A stretch of DNA of 64,000 bases from Duganella zoogloeoides (GTDB lineage Bacteria > Pseudomonadota > Gammaproteobacteria > Burkholderiales > Burkholderiaceae_D), in assembly GCF_034479515.1 (NCBI RefSeq), contig NZ_CP140152.1:5890001-5954000 (forward strand). The letters run 5' to 3'. Positions 45,329 through 56,743 of this stretch are shown here, piece after piece (within the stretch, counting starts at the first letter, position 1; every line of letters starts with the position of its first letter). The notes below the pieces were generated by a model, which was given only the letters and a program-made list of their open reading frames with translations, was not told the origin of the DNA and made no database searches. A program made the translations under genes and the position numbers.

Positions 45329-45768
45329 AGCGCGAGGCGTTACCGGCCAGCGTGCCAGACACCGCCATCATGCCGGTGCCAGCTGCGCACGCGGCGGCGA
45401 CTGCGGCGCTCAAGCACCGCCCGACCGGCACCCACGTGCTGGCCGACCTCGGTGGCATCGCTGCTGAAAAACTGTGCAGCTGCGCATCGCTCGACGCCCT
45501 GCTGCGCGCGGCCGCCGAGGCGGCCAAGGCGCGCGTGCTGCACAGCCACTTTCACGGTTTCGGCGACGGCCAGGGCGTGACCGGCGTGGTGCTGCTGGCC
45601 GAATCGCATATCTCGATCCACACCTGGCCCGAGTGCGGCTTCGCCGCTGCCGATATCTTCATGTGCGGCGATGCGCAGCCGGAGTTAGCGCTTGCTATCA
45701 TCGAAACTGCTTTGCAGCCGTCGTCACGCAAGATCAATTCGGTACATCGCTCCCCGCCGGTCCGCTAA
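45325..45768 (+). CDS. speD: S-adenosylmethionine decarboxylase proenzyme
   Basis: The protein has 147 aa, prokaryotic class 1B (SpeH-like). The self-cleavage site is in LLAESHISIHTWPE: the chain would break between E93 and S94, turning S94 into the pyruvoyl group. His99 and Cys114 (IFMCGD) sit at the spacing of the known processing and catalytic residues. The product, decarboxylated SAM, is the aminopropyl donor for spermidine synthase. The GTG at 45325 overlaps the stop of the 58-aa gene. The 3' end overlaps the convergent CPBP gene by 35 bp. Confidence 0.92.
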   Translation: MKREALPASVPDTAIMPVPAAHAAATAALKHRPTGTHVLADLGGIAAEKLCSCASLDALLRAAAEAAKARVLHSHFHGFGDGQGVTGVVLLAESHISIHTWPECGFAAADIFMCGDAQPELALAIIETALQPSSRKINSVHRSPPVR

Positions 45769-46456
45769 CTCTAATGGCTGAAGGCGGGTTGCCGTAGCGT
45801 CGCAACAGCGCCGGCAGGAAGATGATGGTGGTGTCGATCAGCACGTGGGCGATCATGCAGGCGACCAGGTCGCGGGTGATCAGGTACAGCCCGGTAAGCA
45901 GTACACCGCCGAACAATACGCCGGCCAAATGCCCGATCGTCCAGCCACCCAAATGTGCGAGCACGAACACCACCAGCGGGATCAGCGCCGCCAGCCACAC
46001 GCTGCCGGTGATCTGTTGCAGCCGCTCGATCGGATAGCCACGGAACAGGATTTCCTCGGTGATGCCGGCGGTGATGACGATCGCATAGCGACCCCACAGC
46101 GGCAAATCGGTCAGGCGCTTGACGCCCGCAGCGGAGCTTTCCGGTATGGCCGCCTGCCCCCGTTGCAAGCTCAGGTGGATCGACAAAATCGTGATGATGA
46201 TCATCGTCACGCCGATCAGTGTGCCGGCCGCCCAGGCGCCGTAATTACCCCAGACAATACCGAGGCTGGACAGAGGGCGCAGCTCCCAGAACAGCACGAT
46301 CGCCAGCAGCGCCAGGCACAGCCCCCACATGGCACCAAGTTGGCCTGCCATGTCGATGGGGCCTTGCTTGTTCCGTGATTTCAGCAGCGCAAACGCCAGC
46401 GGGCCACCCAGCGCGAGCAACAGGCCAACGACGGTAGCGAGGGGAATGCCGTTCAT
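45734..46456 (-). CDS. CPBP family intramembrane glutamic endopeptidase
   Basis: This protein of about 240 aa has eight hydrophobic segments. It carries the CAAX-protease/bacteriocin-processing motifs: EEILFRGYPIERL (catalytic EExxxR), FVLAHLGGW (His) and AHVLIDTTII (His/Asp). Such enzymes cleave substrates within the membrane or prenylated proteins; bacterial targets are mostly unknown. The start is uncertain: ATG 46456 gives the cleanest first helix, while ATG 46471 and TTG 46483 are in frame. The C-terminus overlaps the 3' end of speD on the other strand. Confidence 0.85.
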   Translation of the reverse strand: MNGIPLATVVGLLLALGGPLAFALLKSRNKQGPIDMAGQLGAMWGLCLALLAIVLFWELRPLSSLGIVWGNYGAWAAGTLIGVTMIIITILSIHLSLQRGQAAIPESSAAGVKRLTDLPLWGRYAIVITAGITEEILFRGYPIERLQQITGSVWLAALIPLVVFVLAHLGGWTIGHLAGVLFGGVLLTGLYLITRDLVACMIAHVLIDTTIIFLPALLRRYGNPPSAIRVSGPAGSDVPN

Positions 46457-46509
46457 ATCCGCTTTCAACATGGCAAACGGCAATCATCGCATGGCGTTGA
46501 ATCCATGTG

Positions 46510-47136
46510 TCACGCTTCCTGCGCGGCCGCCAGCGCCTGGTCCTTCGCTTGCGCGGCAACGATGGCGGGACGGCTGTGCACGCGTTTCACGTACTCACCG
46601 ATTTCGCTGCGCTTGGGCAGCAACTCGAACATGTCCATCCAGCCCAGCGCCGTGCCCCACAACACATCGAGCGCGGTGAACTGCTCGCCCAGCAGGTATG
46701 GCCCCTTTGCCAGTTGCGCCAGCAAGGTATTGAACACATCGTCGAAACTGCCGTAGCCGGTGGTGGCCTGGTCCGGCACTTCGCGCTTGAGCCAGCGATC
46801 GATCAGCGCCGGCTCGAAGCAGCTGCCGTAGAACGCCATCCAGCGCAGATACGGGCCGCGTAGCGGATCGCCGAGCGGCGGCGCCAGTTTTGCTTCGGAA
46901 AATACGTCGGCCAGGTAAGTGTAGATCGCCACCTGCTCGGTCACCAGCGCGCCCTCATGCACAATCGCGGGCACCTTGCCCATCGGGTTGATGGCGAGGT
47001 ACGCTGGCTCGCGATTTTCCTTTTTCTTCATGTTCATCACGTGCAGTTCGTACGGCGCTTTCAATTCCTCGAGCAGCGCGAGCACGCCGGTGGAGCGGGA
47101 ATTCGGGCAGTGGTGCAGGGTAAGGTTGATGGTCAT
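46510..47136 (-). CDS. Glutathione S-transferase family protein
   Basis: The protein has 208 aa. The N-terminal thioredoxin-like domain (LTLHHCPNSRSTGVLALLEEL, NPMGKVPAIVHEGALVTEQVAI with the cis-Pro and glutathione-binding E-Q/S pair) is followed by an all-helical C-terminal domain (YLLGEQFTALDVLWGTALGW). The catalytic residue is probably Ser14 or the nearby Cys10. The substrate is unknown. It is divergent from an AraC-type regulator that could control it. Confidence 0.9.
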   Translation of the reverse strand: MTINLTLHHCPNSRSTGVLALLEELKAPYELHVMNMKKKENREPAYLAINPMGKVPAIVHEGALVTEQVAIYTYLADVFSEAKLAPPLGDPLRGPYLRWMAFYGSCFEPALIDRWLKREVPDQATTGYGSFDDVFNTLLAQLAKGPYLLGEQFTALDVLWGTALGWMDMFELLPKRSEIGEYVKRVHSRPAIVAAQAKDQALAAAQEA

Positions 47137-47208
47137 GGTGGTCTCCTGTTGAAGAACTCAGGATAGCCGCTGCTATGATGGCAGTCTTGGAAAAACGCGC
47201 ATGCCGCC

Positions 47209-48033
47209 ATGACCTCTCCGCTGACGTTGCAAGACCGATACAAGGGTGTGCTCAATCCGGCCGCCGTGGGCAAGCTGTTCCGGTTGGAGCGCTATCCGGC
47301 GCCGCCGGACCTGGCGCCGTTCATCGAATGGTACTGGCTGGTCGCGTGGGACTTGCCGGCAGGCGTGTCGCACACGCAGCGTACGCTGCCGTCGCCGTGC
47401 ATCCAGGTGGTGTTCGACCGGGGCCGCACAGCGGCGTTCGGGGTGATGACGAAAGCGTTCAATTACACGCTGTCGGGTAGCGGCCATGTGCTGGGCGCGC
47501 GCTTCCGGCCGGGGGCGTTTCGCGGCTTCCTTGGCGCAGCGGTGCACACGCTGGCCGACCGCGAACTGCCGCTATCCGCGCTGTTCGGTTGCGACGACAT
47601 GGCGGCGGAGCGCGCCGTGCTCGATGCGCCTGACGACGCGGCCATGGTACTGGCCGCCAGCGCCATCCTCCGGCACGCATTGCCGCCACAACCGGCGCCG
47701 CACCTCGCCCGTATCGCGCAAATTGAAAAAATCATGGAACTGATCCGCCGTCATCCGGATCTGACCCAGGTAGGCCAGTTGGCCGAGCGCGTGGACATGA
47801 GCGTACGGGCATTGCAACTGCTGTTCCACGACTGCGTAGGCGCCAGCCCCAAGTGGGTCATCCGTCGCAACCGCCTGCTCGACGCCGCCGACCAGCTGGG
47901 CAACGGCGACGACATCGACCTGGCCACGCTGGCGCAGAATCTTGGCTACTACGACCAGGCGCATTTCACGTCGGATTTCGAAGAACTGGTGGGTAAGCCG
48001 CCGGCGCATTATCGCGATAGCTGCAAATCCTGA
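47209..48033 (+). CDS. AraC-type transcriptional regulator
   Basis: The protein has 274 aa. The N-terminal sensor domain (PAPPDLAPFIEWYWLVAWDLP, PSPCIQVVFDRG, VLGARFRPGAFRGFLG) is of the DUF6597 type seen in many AraC-like proteins. The C-terminal double HTH has VGQLAERVDMSVRALQLLFHD and LATLAQNLGYYDQAHFTSDFE. The start ATG 47209 lies 72 bp from the divergent GST start, so the shared promoter region may be its operator. The ligand is unknown. Confidence 0.88.
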   Translation: MTSPLTLQDRYKGVLNPAAVGKLFRLERYPAPPDLAPFIEWYWLVAWDLPAGVSHTQRTLPSPCIQVVFDRGRTAAFGVMTKAFNYTLSGSGHVLGARFRPGAFRGFLGAAVHTLADRELPLSALFGCDDMAAERAVLDAPDDAAMVLAASAILRHALPPQPAPHLARIAQIEKIMELIRRHPDLTQVGQLAERVDMSVRALQLLFHDCVGASPKWVIRRNRLLDAADQLGNGDDIDLATLAQNLGYYDQAHFTSDFEELVGKPPAHYRDSCKS

Positions 48034-48097
48034 CGATACATCTGATAGACGCGGACAAGAGTACTATCTAAGCATCCATGCACTTAACGGAGGACAT

Positions 48098-48316
48098 ATG
48101 GAAACGAAAGTGATACACAGCGATCCTGAAATTATGGGCGGCAAGCCTGTATTCCTTGGCACGCGCGTACCGGTATCGTATCTGTTTGATTACTTGGGGG
48201 CTGGAGAATCAATCGAGATATTTCTCGACCACTAACCAACAGTATCCAGGCAAGCTGCCACCGTAGCACTGAAATCAGCAGCCCAATGGGTTAATAACAA
48301 TGCGCATTTTGCTTGA
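48098..48316 (+). pseudogene. Interrupted DUF433 antitoxin-like gene
   Basis: After a strong CGGAGGA ribosome site, the frame starts METKVIHSDPEIMGGKPVF and reads 45 residues of a DUF433 helix-turn-helix-type protein up to a TAA at 48233-48235. Reading on in the same frame gives PTVSRQAATVALKSAAQWVNNN to a TGA at 48314, which is the expected second half of DUF433 (normally about 75 aa). A single in-frame nonsense codon therefore splits the gene. The 45-aa product would lack its last helices. Confidence 0.72.
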
Positions 48317-48500
48317 TGAATCGCTGCCGCGACCATTTGCTTCCAGCCTGGTTGGCCATCAAGTAAAAACGGTGGGGCAATGTGGCTGGGCAGGGGTAAA
48401 AAACGGCACGCTGTTGGCGTCGTTCCAAAAACTAGTGCCGAAGTTGACTGTGACACTTTCGATGCTGACTCCATGCACGCTTCTGGAACTAATGCTATAA
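48300..48500 (+). pseudogene. Truncated DUF5615 PIN-like toxin remnant
   Basis: The ATG at 48300 overlaps the end of the DUF433 frame, the usual order of this toxin-antitoxin pair. The first 37 residues (MRILLDESLPRPFASSL, VKTVGQCGWAGVKNG) match the N-terminal part of DUF5615 PIN-like proteins with the first acidic residue. After about residue 40 the sequence no longer follows the family (which continues with an FDVxLTxD-type core), and the 66-aa product is about half the normal size. It is probably non-functional. Confidence 0.65.
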
Positions 48501-48513
48501 CATTTAAGCAATA

Positions 48514-48542
48514 AAAAAAGGCAGCCGAAGCTGCCTTTTTGC
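48514..48542. terminator. Terminator of the atp operon
   Basis: Stem GGCAGC/GCTGCC (48521-48526, 48531-48536) is extended by flanking A and T tracts. On the minus strand the loop is TTCG, an extra-stable tetraloop, followed by a T7 run. It lies just past the atpC stop. Confidence 0.92.
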
Positions 48543-48561
48543 TGTACTGCTAATGCGTTGC

Positions 48562-48984
48562 TTAGTGCTTGGCGCGCAGTTTGGCGATGGCGGCCAGTTG
48601 GCCTACCGCTGCTGCCAGTTCGGCTTGCGCTTTCGCGTAGTCGATGCCGGCGCCGGTGTTGGCCAGCGCTTCTTCGGCACGCTTCTTGGCCGCTGCCGCT
48701 TTGGCTTCGTCCAGGTCGGCGCCGCGGATCGCGGTATCGGCCAGCACCGTCACGGCGTTCGGCTGCACTTCCAGCAGGCCGCCGGCGACGAAGACGAACT
48801 CTTCTTCAGCACGGCCAGGAACCTTGATGCGCACCGCGCCCGGGCGGATGCGGGTGATCAGCGGCGTGTGCTTCGGGTAGATACCCAGCTCGCCCTGTTC
48901 GCCCGGCAACGCGACGAATTCGGCTTCGCCCGAGTAGATCAACTCCTCGGCGGAAACCACGTCAACGTGAATAGTGTTTGCCAT
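48562..48984 (-). CDS. atpC: F1Fo ATP synthase epsilon subunit
   Basis: The protein has 140 aa. The N-terminal beta-sandwich ([39 protein letters not shown]) is followed by a C-terminal helical hairpin rich in Ala/Lys ([20 protein letters not shown]). This is the central-stalk subunit that couples rotation and inhibits hydrolysis. ATG 48984 was chosen over the upstream frame. It is the last gene of the operon. Confidence 0.96.
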   Translation of the reverse strand: MANTIHVDVVSAEELIYSGEAEFVALPGEQGELGIYPKHTPLITRIRPGAVRIKVPGRAEEEFVFVAGGLLEVQPNAVTVLADTAIRGADLDEAKAAAAKKRAEEALANTGAGIDYAKAQAELAAAVGQLAAIAKLRAKH

Positions 48985-49050
48985 GTGTGTCCTATCGGAT
49001 GGAACGGTCCCGGCAAACGCCAGGACCGCACTCAACAATTAGCTCAACGA

Positions 49051-50481
<1,431 letters not shown>

Positions 50482-51357
50482 TTAAACCGCTGCCGCACCG
50501 GCGACGATTTCGGAGAGTTCTTTGGTAATCGCAGCCTGACGCGTCTTGTTATAGATCAGCTTCAGTTCACCGATGACGCTACCAGCGTTGTCGCTGGCGG
50601 CTTTCATCGCCACCATGCGCGCCGATTGCTCGGACGCCAGATTTTCCGCGACCGACTGGTACACCAGCGCTTCTACATAGCGCTCGAGCAGTTCGTCAAT
50701 CACCGCAGCCGCATCAGGTTCGTAGATGTAATCCCAATTGTGATTACCTGCGTCCGCCTGAGTCTTGGCAGCTGGCAGTGGCAGCAACTGCTCCACAACC
50801 GGCTCCTGCTTCATGGTGTTGATAAACTTGGTGTAGCAGATGTACACGGCGTCAACTTCACCGTTCTGGAACTTCTCGAGCATGACCTTGACCGGTCCGA
50901 TCAATTTTTCCAGGTGCGGCGTGTCGCCGATCTGGGTCACTTGCGCGACCACGGGAACGCCTACGCGATTCAAAAACCCCAAACCTTTGTTACCGATGGC
51001 AACTGCCGCAATCTTGTTGCCAGCCGTTTCCAGCTCGCGGGATTTCTGCGTCACCATGCGCAAGATGTTGGTGTTCATACCGCCGCACAGACCTTTGTCG
51101 GTCGTGACCACGATGAAGCCAACTTTCTTGGCCGTGTCCTTTTGCTCTACAGCCAGGAACGGGTGCGTGTATTCCGGATTGGCGGCGGCCAGATTGGCGG
51201 CGATATTGCGAATCTTTTCACTGTAGGGACGGGCGGCGCGCATACGATCCTGCGCTTTGCGCATTTTCGATGCGGCAACCATTTCCATCGCCTTCGTGAT
51301 CTTCTTCGTATTTTCTACGCTCTTGATCTTGCCACGTATCTCTTTGCCTACTGCCAT
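50482..51357 (-). CDS. atpG: F1Fo ATP synthase gamma subunit
   Basis: This 291-aa rotor-shaft subunit has the N-terminal helix [21 protein letters not shown] and the C-terminal helix [20 protein letters not shown], which form the coiled coil inside the alpha3beta3 ring. The central [18 protein letters not shown] is also diagnostic. Confidence 0.97.
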   Translation of the reverse strand: MAVGKEIRGKIKSVENTKKITKAMEMVAASKMRKAQDRMRAARPYSEKIRNIAANLAAANPEYTHPFLAVEQKDTAKKVGFIVVTTDKGLCGGMNTNILRMVTQKSRELETAGNKIAAVAIGNKGLGFLNRVGVPVVAQVTQIGDTPHLEKLIGPVKVMLEKFQNGEVDAVYICYTKFINTMKQEPVVEQLLPLPAAKTQADAGNHNWDYIYEPDAAAVIDELLERYVEALVYQSVAENLASEQSARMVAMKAASDNAGSVIGELKLIYNKTRQAAITKELSEIVAGAAAV

Positions 51358-51418
51358 GAGTCCTTACTCCTTCTGCGCTGAGGACGGCGCGGGGCGAACC
51401 CCGGCGCCGTCAAGCACC

Positions 51419-52960
51419 TTAAAATGCGCCGGATTTCTTGAAGTCGGCAATGGCGGCAGCCAGCGATGCTTCGCCGTCTTTGTCCAGTTGCTTCGACGAT
51501 TCAATCTTCGACAGCAGGTCAGCTTGCTTGGTCTTCAGGTAAGCGTGCAGGCCGGCTTCGAATGGCAGTACTTTCTTCACTTCGACGTCGTCCAGGTAGC
51601 CTTTGTTCACGGCGAACAGCGAGGCAGCCATCAGCGAGATCGACAGTGGCGAGTACTGAGCTTGCTTGAGCAGCTCGGTCACGCGGGCACCGCGGTCCAG
51701 CTGTTTGCGGGTCGATTCATCCAGGTCGGATGCGAACTGCGCGAACGCAGCCAGTTCACGGTACTGGGCCAAGTCGGTACGGATACCGCCGGACAGGTTT
51801 TTGATGACCTTGGTCTGAGCAGCACCACCAACGCGCGACACCGAAATACCGGCGTTAATCGCAGGACGGATACCGGAGTTGAACAGCGAAGTTTCCAGGA
51901 AGATCTGACCGTCGGTGATCGAAATCACGTTGGTTGGCACGAATGCCGAGACGTCGCCAGCCTGGGTTTCGATGATCGGCAGGGCGGTCAGCGAACCGGT
52001 TTTGCCGGTGACGGCGCCGTTGGTGAAGGCGGACACGTAGTCGGCGTTCACGCGGGCTGCGCGTTCCAGCAGGCGCGAGTGCAGATAGAACACGTCGCCT
52101 GGATACGCTTCGCGGCCTGGTGGGCGGCGCAGCAGCAACGAGATCTGACGGTAGGCAACTGCTTGCTTCGACAGGTCATCGTACACGATCAGGGCGTCTT
52201 CACCGCGGTCGCGGAAGTATTCGCCCATGGTGCAACCCGAGTATGCCGAGATGTACTGCATGGCAGCCGATTCCGACGCGGTCGCCGCAACGACGATGGT
52301 GTATTCCATGGCGCCGTGCTGTTCCAGCGAACGCACGATGTTCTTGATGGTCGAGGCTTTTTGGCCGATCGCCACGTAGATACAGGTCATGCCCTGACCT
52401 TTTTGGTTGATGATCGCATCAACCGCAACGGCGGACTTACCGGTTTGACGGTCGCCAATGATCAGCTCGCGCTGGCCACGGCCGATTGGTACCATCGCGT
52501 CGATCGATTTCAGGCCGGTTTGCATCGGCTGCGAAACGGATTCACGGGCGATCACGCCCGGTGCGATCTTTTCGATTGGCGAGGTCAGCTTGGCATCGAC
52601 CGGACCTTTGCCGTCGATCGGCTGGCCCAGGGCGTTGACCACGCGGCCACGCAGTTCCGGACCGACTGGTACTTCCAGGATGCGGCCGGTGCACTTGACC
52701 GTGTCGCCTTCCGAGATGTGCTCGTAAGCACCCAGGATCACGGAACCGACGGAGTCGCGCTCCAGGTTCATTGCCAGGCCGAAGGTATTGCCTGGGAATT
52801 CCAGCATCTCGCCTTGCATTACGTCCGACAGACCGTGGATGCGGCAGATACCGTCGGCTACGGAAATCACCGTGCCTTGATTGCGCACTTCAGCGCCGCT
52901 GTCAATGCCTTGAATCCGGCTCTTGATCAGCTCGCTGATTTCAGATGGGTTGAGTTGCAT
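51419..52960 (-). CDS. atpA: F1Fo ATP synthase alpha subunit
   Basis: This 513-aa subunit binds non-catalytic nucleotides and carries the arginine finger. It shows P-loop [17 protein letters not shown] near residues 168-184, [21 protein letters not shown], and [10 protein letters not shown] holding the Arg finger. The N-terminal helix [17 protein letters not shown] binds the delta subunit. Confidence 0.98.
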   Translation of the reverse strand: MQLNPSEISELIKSRIQGIDSGAEVRNQGTVISVADGICRIHGLSDVMQGEMLEFPGNTFGLAMNLERDSVGSVILGAYEHISEGDTVKCTGRILEVPVGPELRGRVVNALGQPIDGKGPVDAKLTSPIEKIAPGVIARESVSQPMQTGLKSIDAMVPIGRGQRELIIGDRQTGKSAVAVDAIINQKGQGMTCIYVAIGQKASTIKNIVRSLEQHGAMEYTIVVAATASESAAMQYISAYSGCTMGEYFRDRGEDALIVYDDLSKQAVAYRQISLLLRRPPGREAYPGDVFYLHSRLLERAARVNADYVSAFTNGAVTGKTGSLTALPIIETQAGDVSAFVPTNVISITDGQIFLETSLFNSGIRPAINAGISVSRVGGAAQTKVIKNLSGGIRTDLAQYRELAAFAQFASDLDESTRKQLDRGARVTELLKQAQYSPLSISLMAASLFAVNKGYLDDVEVKKVLPFEAGLHAYLKTKQADLLSKIESSKQLDKDGEASLAAAIADFKKSGAF

Positions 52961-53028
52961 GCTAACTCCTAATTTAGTTCTCTCCGCTTGCGCGAGGGTA
53001 TGTTTGGTCTGCCGTAGCCAGCGGGTTC

Positions 53029-53562
53029 TTACTGAACCAGCGCGACGTGCATCTGTTGCAGCTTGGCGCGGACCGAAGTGTCGAGCACTTCGTCGCCAAC
53101 CACCACGCGCACACCACCGATCAGCGATGGGTCGACCGTGACAGTCGGGTTAAGCTTGCGGCTGAATTTCTTTTCCAGCGTGGCGACCAGATCGGACACC
53201 TGGGCGGCGCTCAGATCGAACGCGCTCGTGATCTCGGCGTCCGCTGCACCTTCTGCACTGTTTTTGAGCAGTTGGAACTGGGCACCGATTTCCGGCAGCA
53301 ATTCGATACGGCCATTGGCGACCACCATGCCGAGGAAGTTATTCGCTTCTGCGGTCATCGGCGATTTCACCAGCGACGCGATGGTGGCGGCGAGTTCGCT
53401 CTCCGACACTTTCGGATTGCGGGCATAGTCCTGGACATCGGCGTTGCTGCCGATCTGGGCCATTTCGGACACCAGATCGGACCACTGCGCGAGGTTGCCG
53501 GCTTGGGCTACGCGGAAGAGGGCTTCCGCATAAGGACGGGCGACGGTTGCGAGTTCAGCCAT
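53029..53562 (-). CDS. atpH: F1Fo ATP synthase delta subunit
   Basis: The protein has 177 aa. The N-terminal helical domain ([20 protein letters not shown]) and the C-terminal [21 protein letters not shown] are diagnostic of OSCP/delta, the peripheral-stalk link to the top of F1. It is separated from atpF by two bases. Confidence 0.96.
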   Translation of the reverse strand: MAELATVARPYAEALFRVAQAGNLAQWSDLVSEMAQIGSNADVQDYARNPKVSESELAATIASLVKSPMTAEANNFLGMVVANGRIELLPEIGAQFQLLKNSAEGAADAEITSAFDLSAAQVSDLVATLEKKFSRKLNPTVTVDPSLIGGVRVVVGDEVLDTSVRAKLQQMHVALVQ

Positions 53563-53564
53563 GA

Positions 53565-54035
53565 TTACAGCTCAGTCGCGAGGCGGGCCAGCAGGTCGGC
53601 GTGGGCCGACGCGTTGACTTCGCGCTTCAGGATCTGCTCGGCGCCTTTGACGGCCAGGTCGGCTACTTGTGCGCGCAGTGCTTCGCGGGCTTGGGTAACT
53701 TGCTGATCGGCTTCTGCCTTGGCTTGCGCAATGATGCGGTCGGCTTCAGCTTTGGCGTTGGTCTTGATTTCTTCTGCGACCAGTTGCGCACGCTTTTCTG
53801 CGTCCGCGACGCGCTGGGCAGCTTCGTCACGGGCGGAGGTCAGGGCTTCTGCAGCGCGCTTTTCAGCGACTGCCATCGAAGCCTTGCCTTGGTCGGCAGC
53901 TGCCAGACCATCGGCGATACGCTTGGCACGCTCGTCCAGCGCGGTGTTCAGCGCCGGGAATACGAATTTCATCGAGAACCATACGAGCACCGCGAAGGTG
54001 ATCATCTGGCCGATGAGCGACATATTAACGTTCAT
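53565..54035 (-). CDS. atpF: F1Fo ATP synthase subunit b
   Basis: The protein has 156 aa, with one N-terminal TM helix ([20 protein letters not shown]) followed by a long charged helix rich in A/E/K/Q. That helix forms the peripheral-stalk dimer. The length equals the E. coli protein. Confidence 0.96.
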   Translation of the reverse strand: MNVNMSLIGQMITFAVLVWFSMKFVFPALNTALDERAKRIADGLAAADQGKASMAVAEKRAAEALTSARDEAAQRVADAEKRAQLVAEEIKTNAKAEADRIIAQAKAEADQQVTQAREALRAQVADLAVKGAEQILKREVNASAHADLLARLATEL

Positions 54036-54072
54036 ACCTTGCTCCTAATTAGTTTCCCCGGTTGGAGCAGTA

Positions 54073-54363
<291 letters not shown>

Positions 54364-54413
54364 CTAATTTAAAAAACGAAAGATACTAAAAAATAAAACT
54401 ATAAAGTTGGTGA

Positions 54414-55232
<819 letters not shown>

Positions 55233-55598
55233 TTAAACTGCAAGCAGTGCAAACCAATACGCCATGGTTGCCACCGCGAAACCTAAGATCAGCCATAACC
55301 AAGCGGCCGATGAAAATAGCACCAGCGCGACAATAAACAGCGCTGCAGTGATGGAAAACTTGACCATTTCCGCGCGAAAATGCGTCCGGAAAGTCTTTTT
55401 TGGATCATTCGTTGCGCCCATGACAATCATCGCGTACACCAGGCTACCGATGACTGCGATTGCTCCGCCATAGGCGGCCGACCATGCTTTGAGTACTCCA
55501 CCCAGGTTCCAGGCGAGCAAGGCGAATCCAGTTGCGATGGCCAACTGGAGGGCGACGACTTTAAACATCGGCCTCGAAACACTCGTCGTTTTAATCAC
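55233..55598 (-). CDS. atpI: ATP synthase subunit I
   Basis: The protein has 121 aa with four TM helices, of the AtpI family that assists c-ring assembly or Mg2+ supply. The frame is open to a TTG at 55631, but the GTG at 55598 has GGAG seven bases upstream and gives MIKTTSVSRPMFKVV, close to the usual length. It is the first gene of the atp operon, 36 bp after the predicted transcription start. Confidence 0.85.
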   Translation of the reverse strand: MIKTTSVSRPMFKVVALQLAIATGFALLAWNLGGVLKAWSAAYGGAIAVIGSLVYAMIVMGATNDPKKTFRTHFRAEMVKFSITAALFIVALVLFSSAAWLWLILGFAVATMAYWFALLAV

Positions 55599-55640
55599 TG
55601 CGAGGCTCCAAAAAATTGCCGATAAACTCAAAGACGCGTG

Positions 55641-55670
55641 ATTATATGTGTCTTTCCTGTATCACGTCAA
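55641..55670 (-). promoter_or_regulatory. Promoter of the atp operon
   Basis: On the minus strand TTGACG (55665-55670) and TATAAT (55641-55646) are separated by 18 bp, an almost consensus sigma-70 promoter. The predicted start is near 55634, just upstream of atpI. Confidence 0.8.
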
Positions 55671-55847
55671 ACATGCTGCACCGCACCAGAGCATTTAGTG
55701 CGCGAAAGAGACGCTTTTACAAACATTTCCAAACGCGTTGCACCACTTTGGCGCCGGATGAGGTAAAAGGGAGAAAACAGCCGATTTGTGACTTGAAATC
55801 AACAATGCTGCGATCTGCTGTCATCTCCCATTTTTCCTCGTGCCGGC

Positions 55848-56732
55848 TCAAGCACGCAGTCTTGCCAGCACACCATCGAGGATATCGAGGTCGGCAAAGT
55901 CGATAATCATCTGGCCGCGTCCCTTGCTGCCCATCTTGAAGACCACCGGTGTGGCCAGCTTGTCCGACAGTTCTTCTTCCAGCCTGGTGATATCTCCGGA
56001 CTTTTCCTTTTGCCGCGCCTCGGCCGGCGCCGCCTGTTGCTCTTCCAGCGTGCGCGTCACCAGTTTTTCCGTTTCGCGCACCGATAACCGTTTGGCAACG
56101 ACCGTGTTGGCCAGGTTGATTTGCGTGGCCGCATCGACCGCCAGCAACGCGCGCGCATGACCCATGTCGATATCGCCGGCCATCAACATGGTTTGCACGC
56201 TCGACGCCAGGTTCATCAGGCGCAGCAGGTTCGACACGGCGCTGCGCGAACGGCCCACCGCGTTGGCGGCCTGTTCGTGGGTAAAACTGAAATCGGTGAT
56301 CAGGCGGTGGATGCCCTGCGCCTCTTCCAGCGGATTGAGGTCTTCGCGCTGCATGTTTTCGATCAGCGCCATGGCGGCGGCAGCCTGGTCATCGACGTTG
56401 CGCACCAATACCGGCAGCACGTCCAGTCCGGCCAGTTGCGCCGCGCGGAAACGGCGTTCGCCGGCAATGATTTCGTACGTGACCGCGCCGGTCAGCGGGT
56501 CGGTGCCGACCGGGCGCACCAGGATCGGCTGCATGATGCCCTGGGTTTTGATCGATGCCGCCAGTTCCTGCAGGCCGCCCTCGTCCATGCGCGTGCGCGG
56601 CTGGTATTTACCGGCCTGCATTTGCGTGACAGGCAATTCGGATGGCGTGTTGGCGTCCGCCGCCTTGTCGTCGCTGCCGCCAAGCAGCGCGTCGAGGCCG
56701 CGGCCCAGGCCCTTGAGTTTTTTGGTTGCCAT
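55848..56732 (-). CDS. parB: Chromosome-partitioning protein ParB
   Basis: This 294-aa CTP-dependent DNA clamp loads at parS. It has the N-terminal ParA-interaction helix KKLKGLGRGLDALLG and ParB/Srx domain with EIIAGERRFRAAQLAGL and ALIENMQREDLNPLEEA. The HTH is FTHEQAANAVGRSRSAVSNLLRLM, and a C-terminal dimerisation domain ends DILDGVLARLRA. ATG 56732 lies 11 bp after the parA stop. Two parS-like sites occur about 3.6 kb away, past mnmG. Confidence 0.97.
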   Translation of the reverse strand: MATKKLKGLGRGLDALLGGSDDKAADANTPSELPVTQMQAGKYQPRTRMDEGGLQELAASIKTQGIMQPILVRPVGTDPLTGAVTYEIIAGERRFRAAQLAGLDVLPVLVRNVDDQAAAAMALIENMQREDLNPLEEAQGIHRLITDFSFTHEQAANAVGRSRSAVSNLLRLMNLASSVQTMLMAGDIDMGHARALLAVDAATQINLANTVVAKRLSVRETEKLVTRTLEEQQAAPAEARQKEKSGDITRLEEELSDKLATPVVFKMGSKGRGQMIIDFADLDILDGVLARLRA

Positions 56733-56743
56733 AAATAGGTGCC

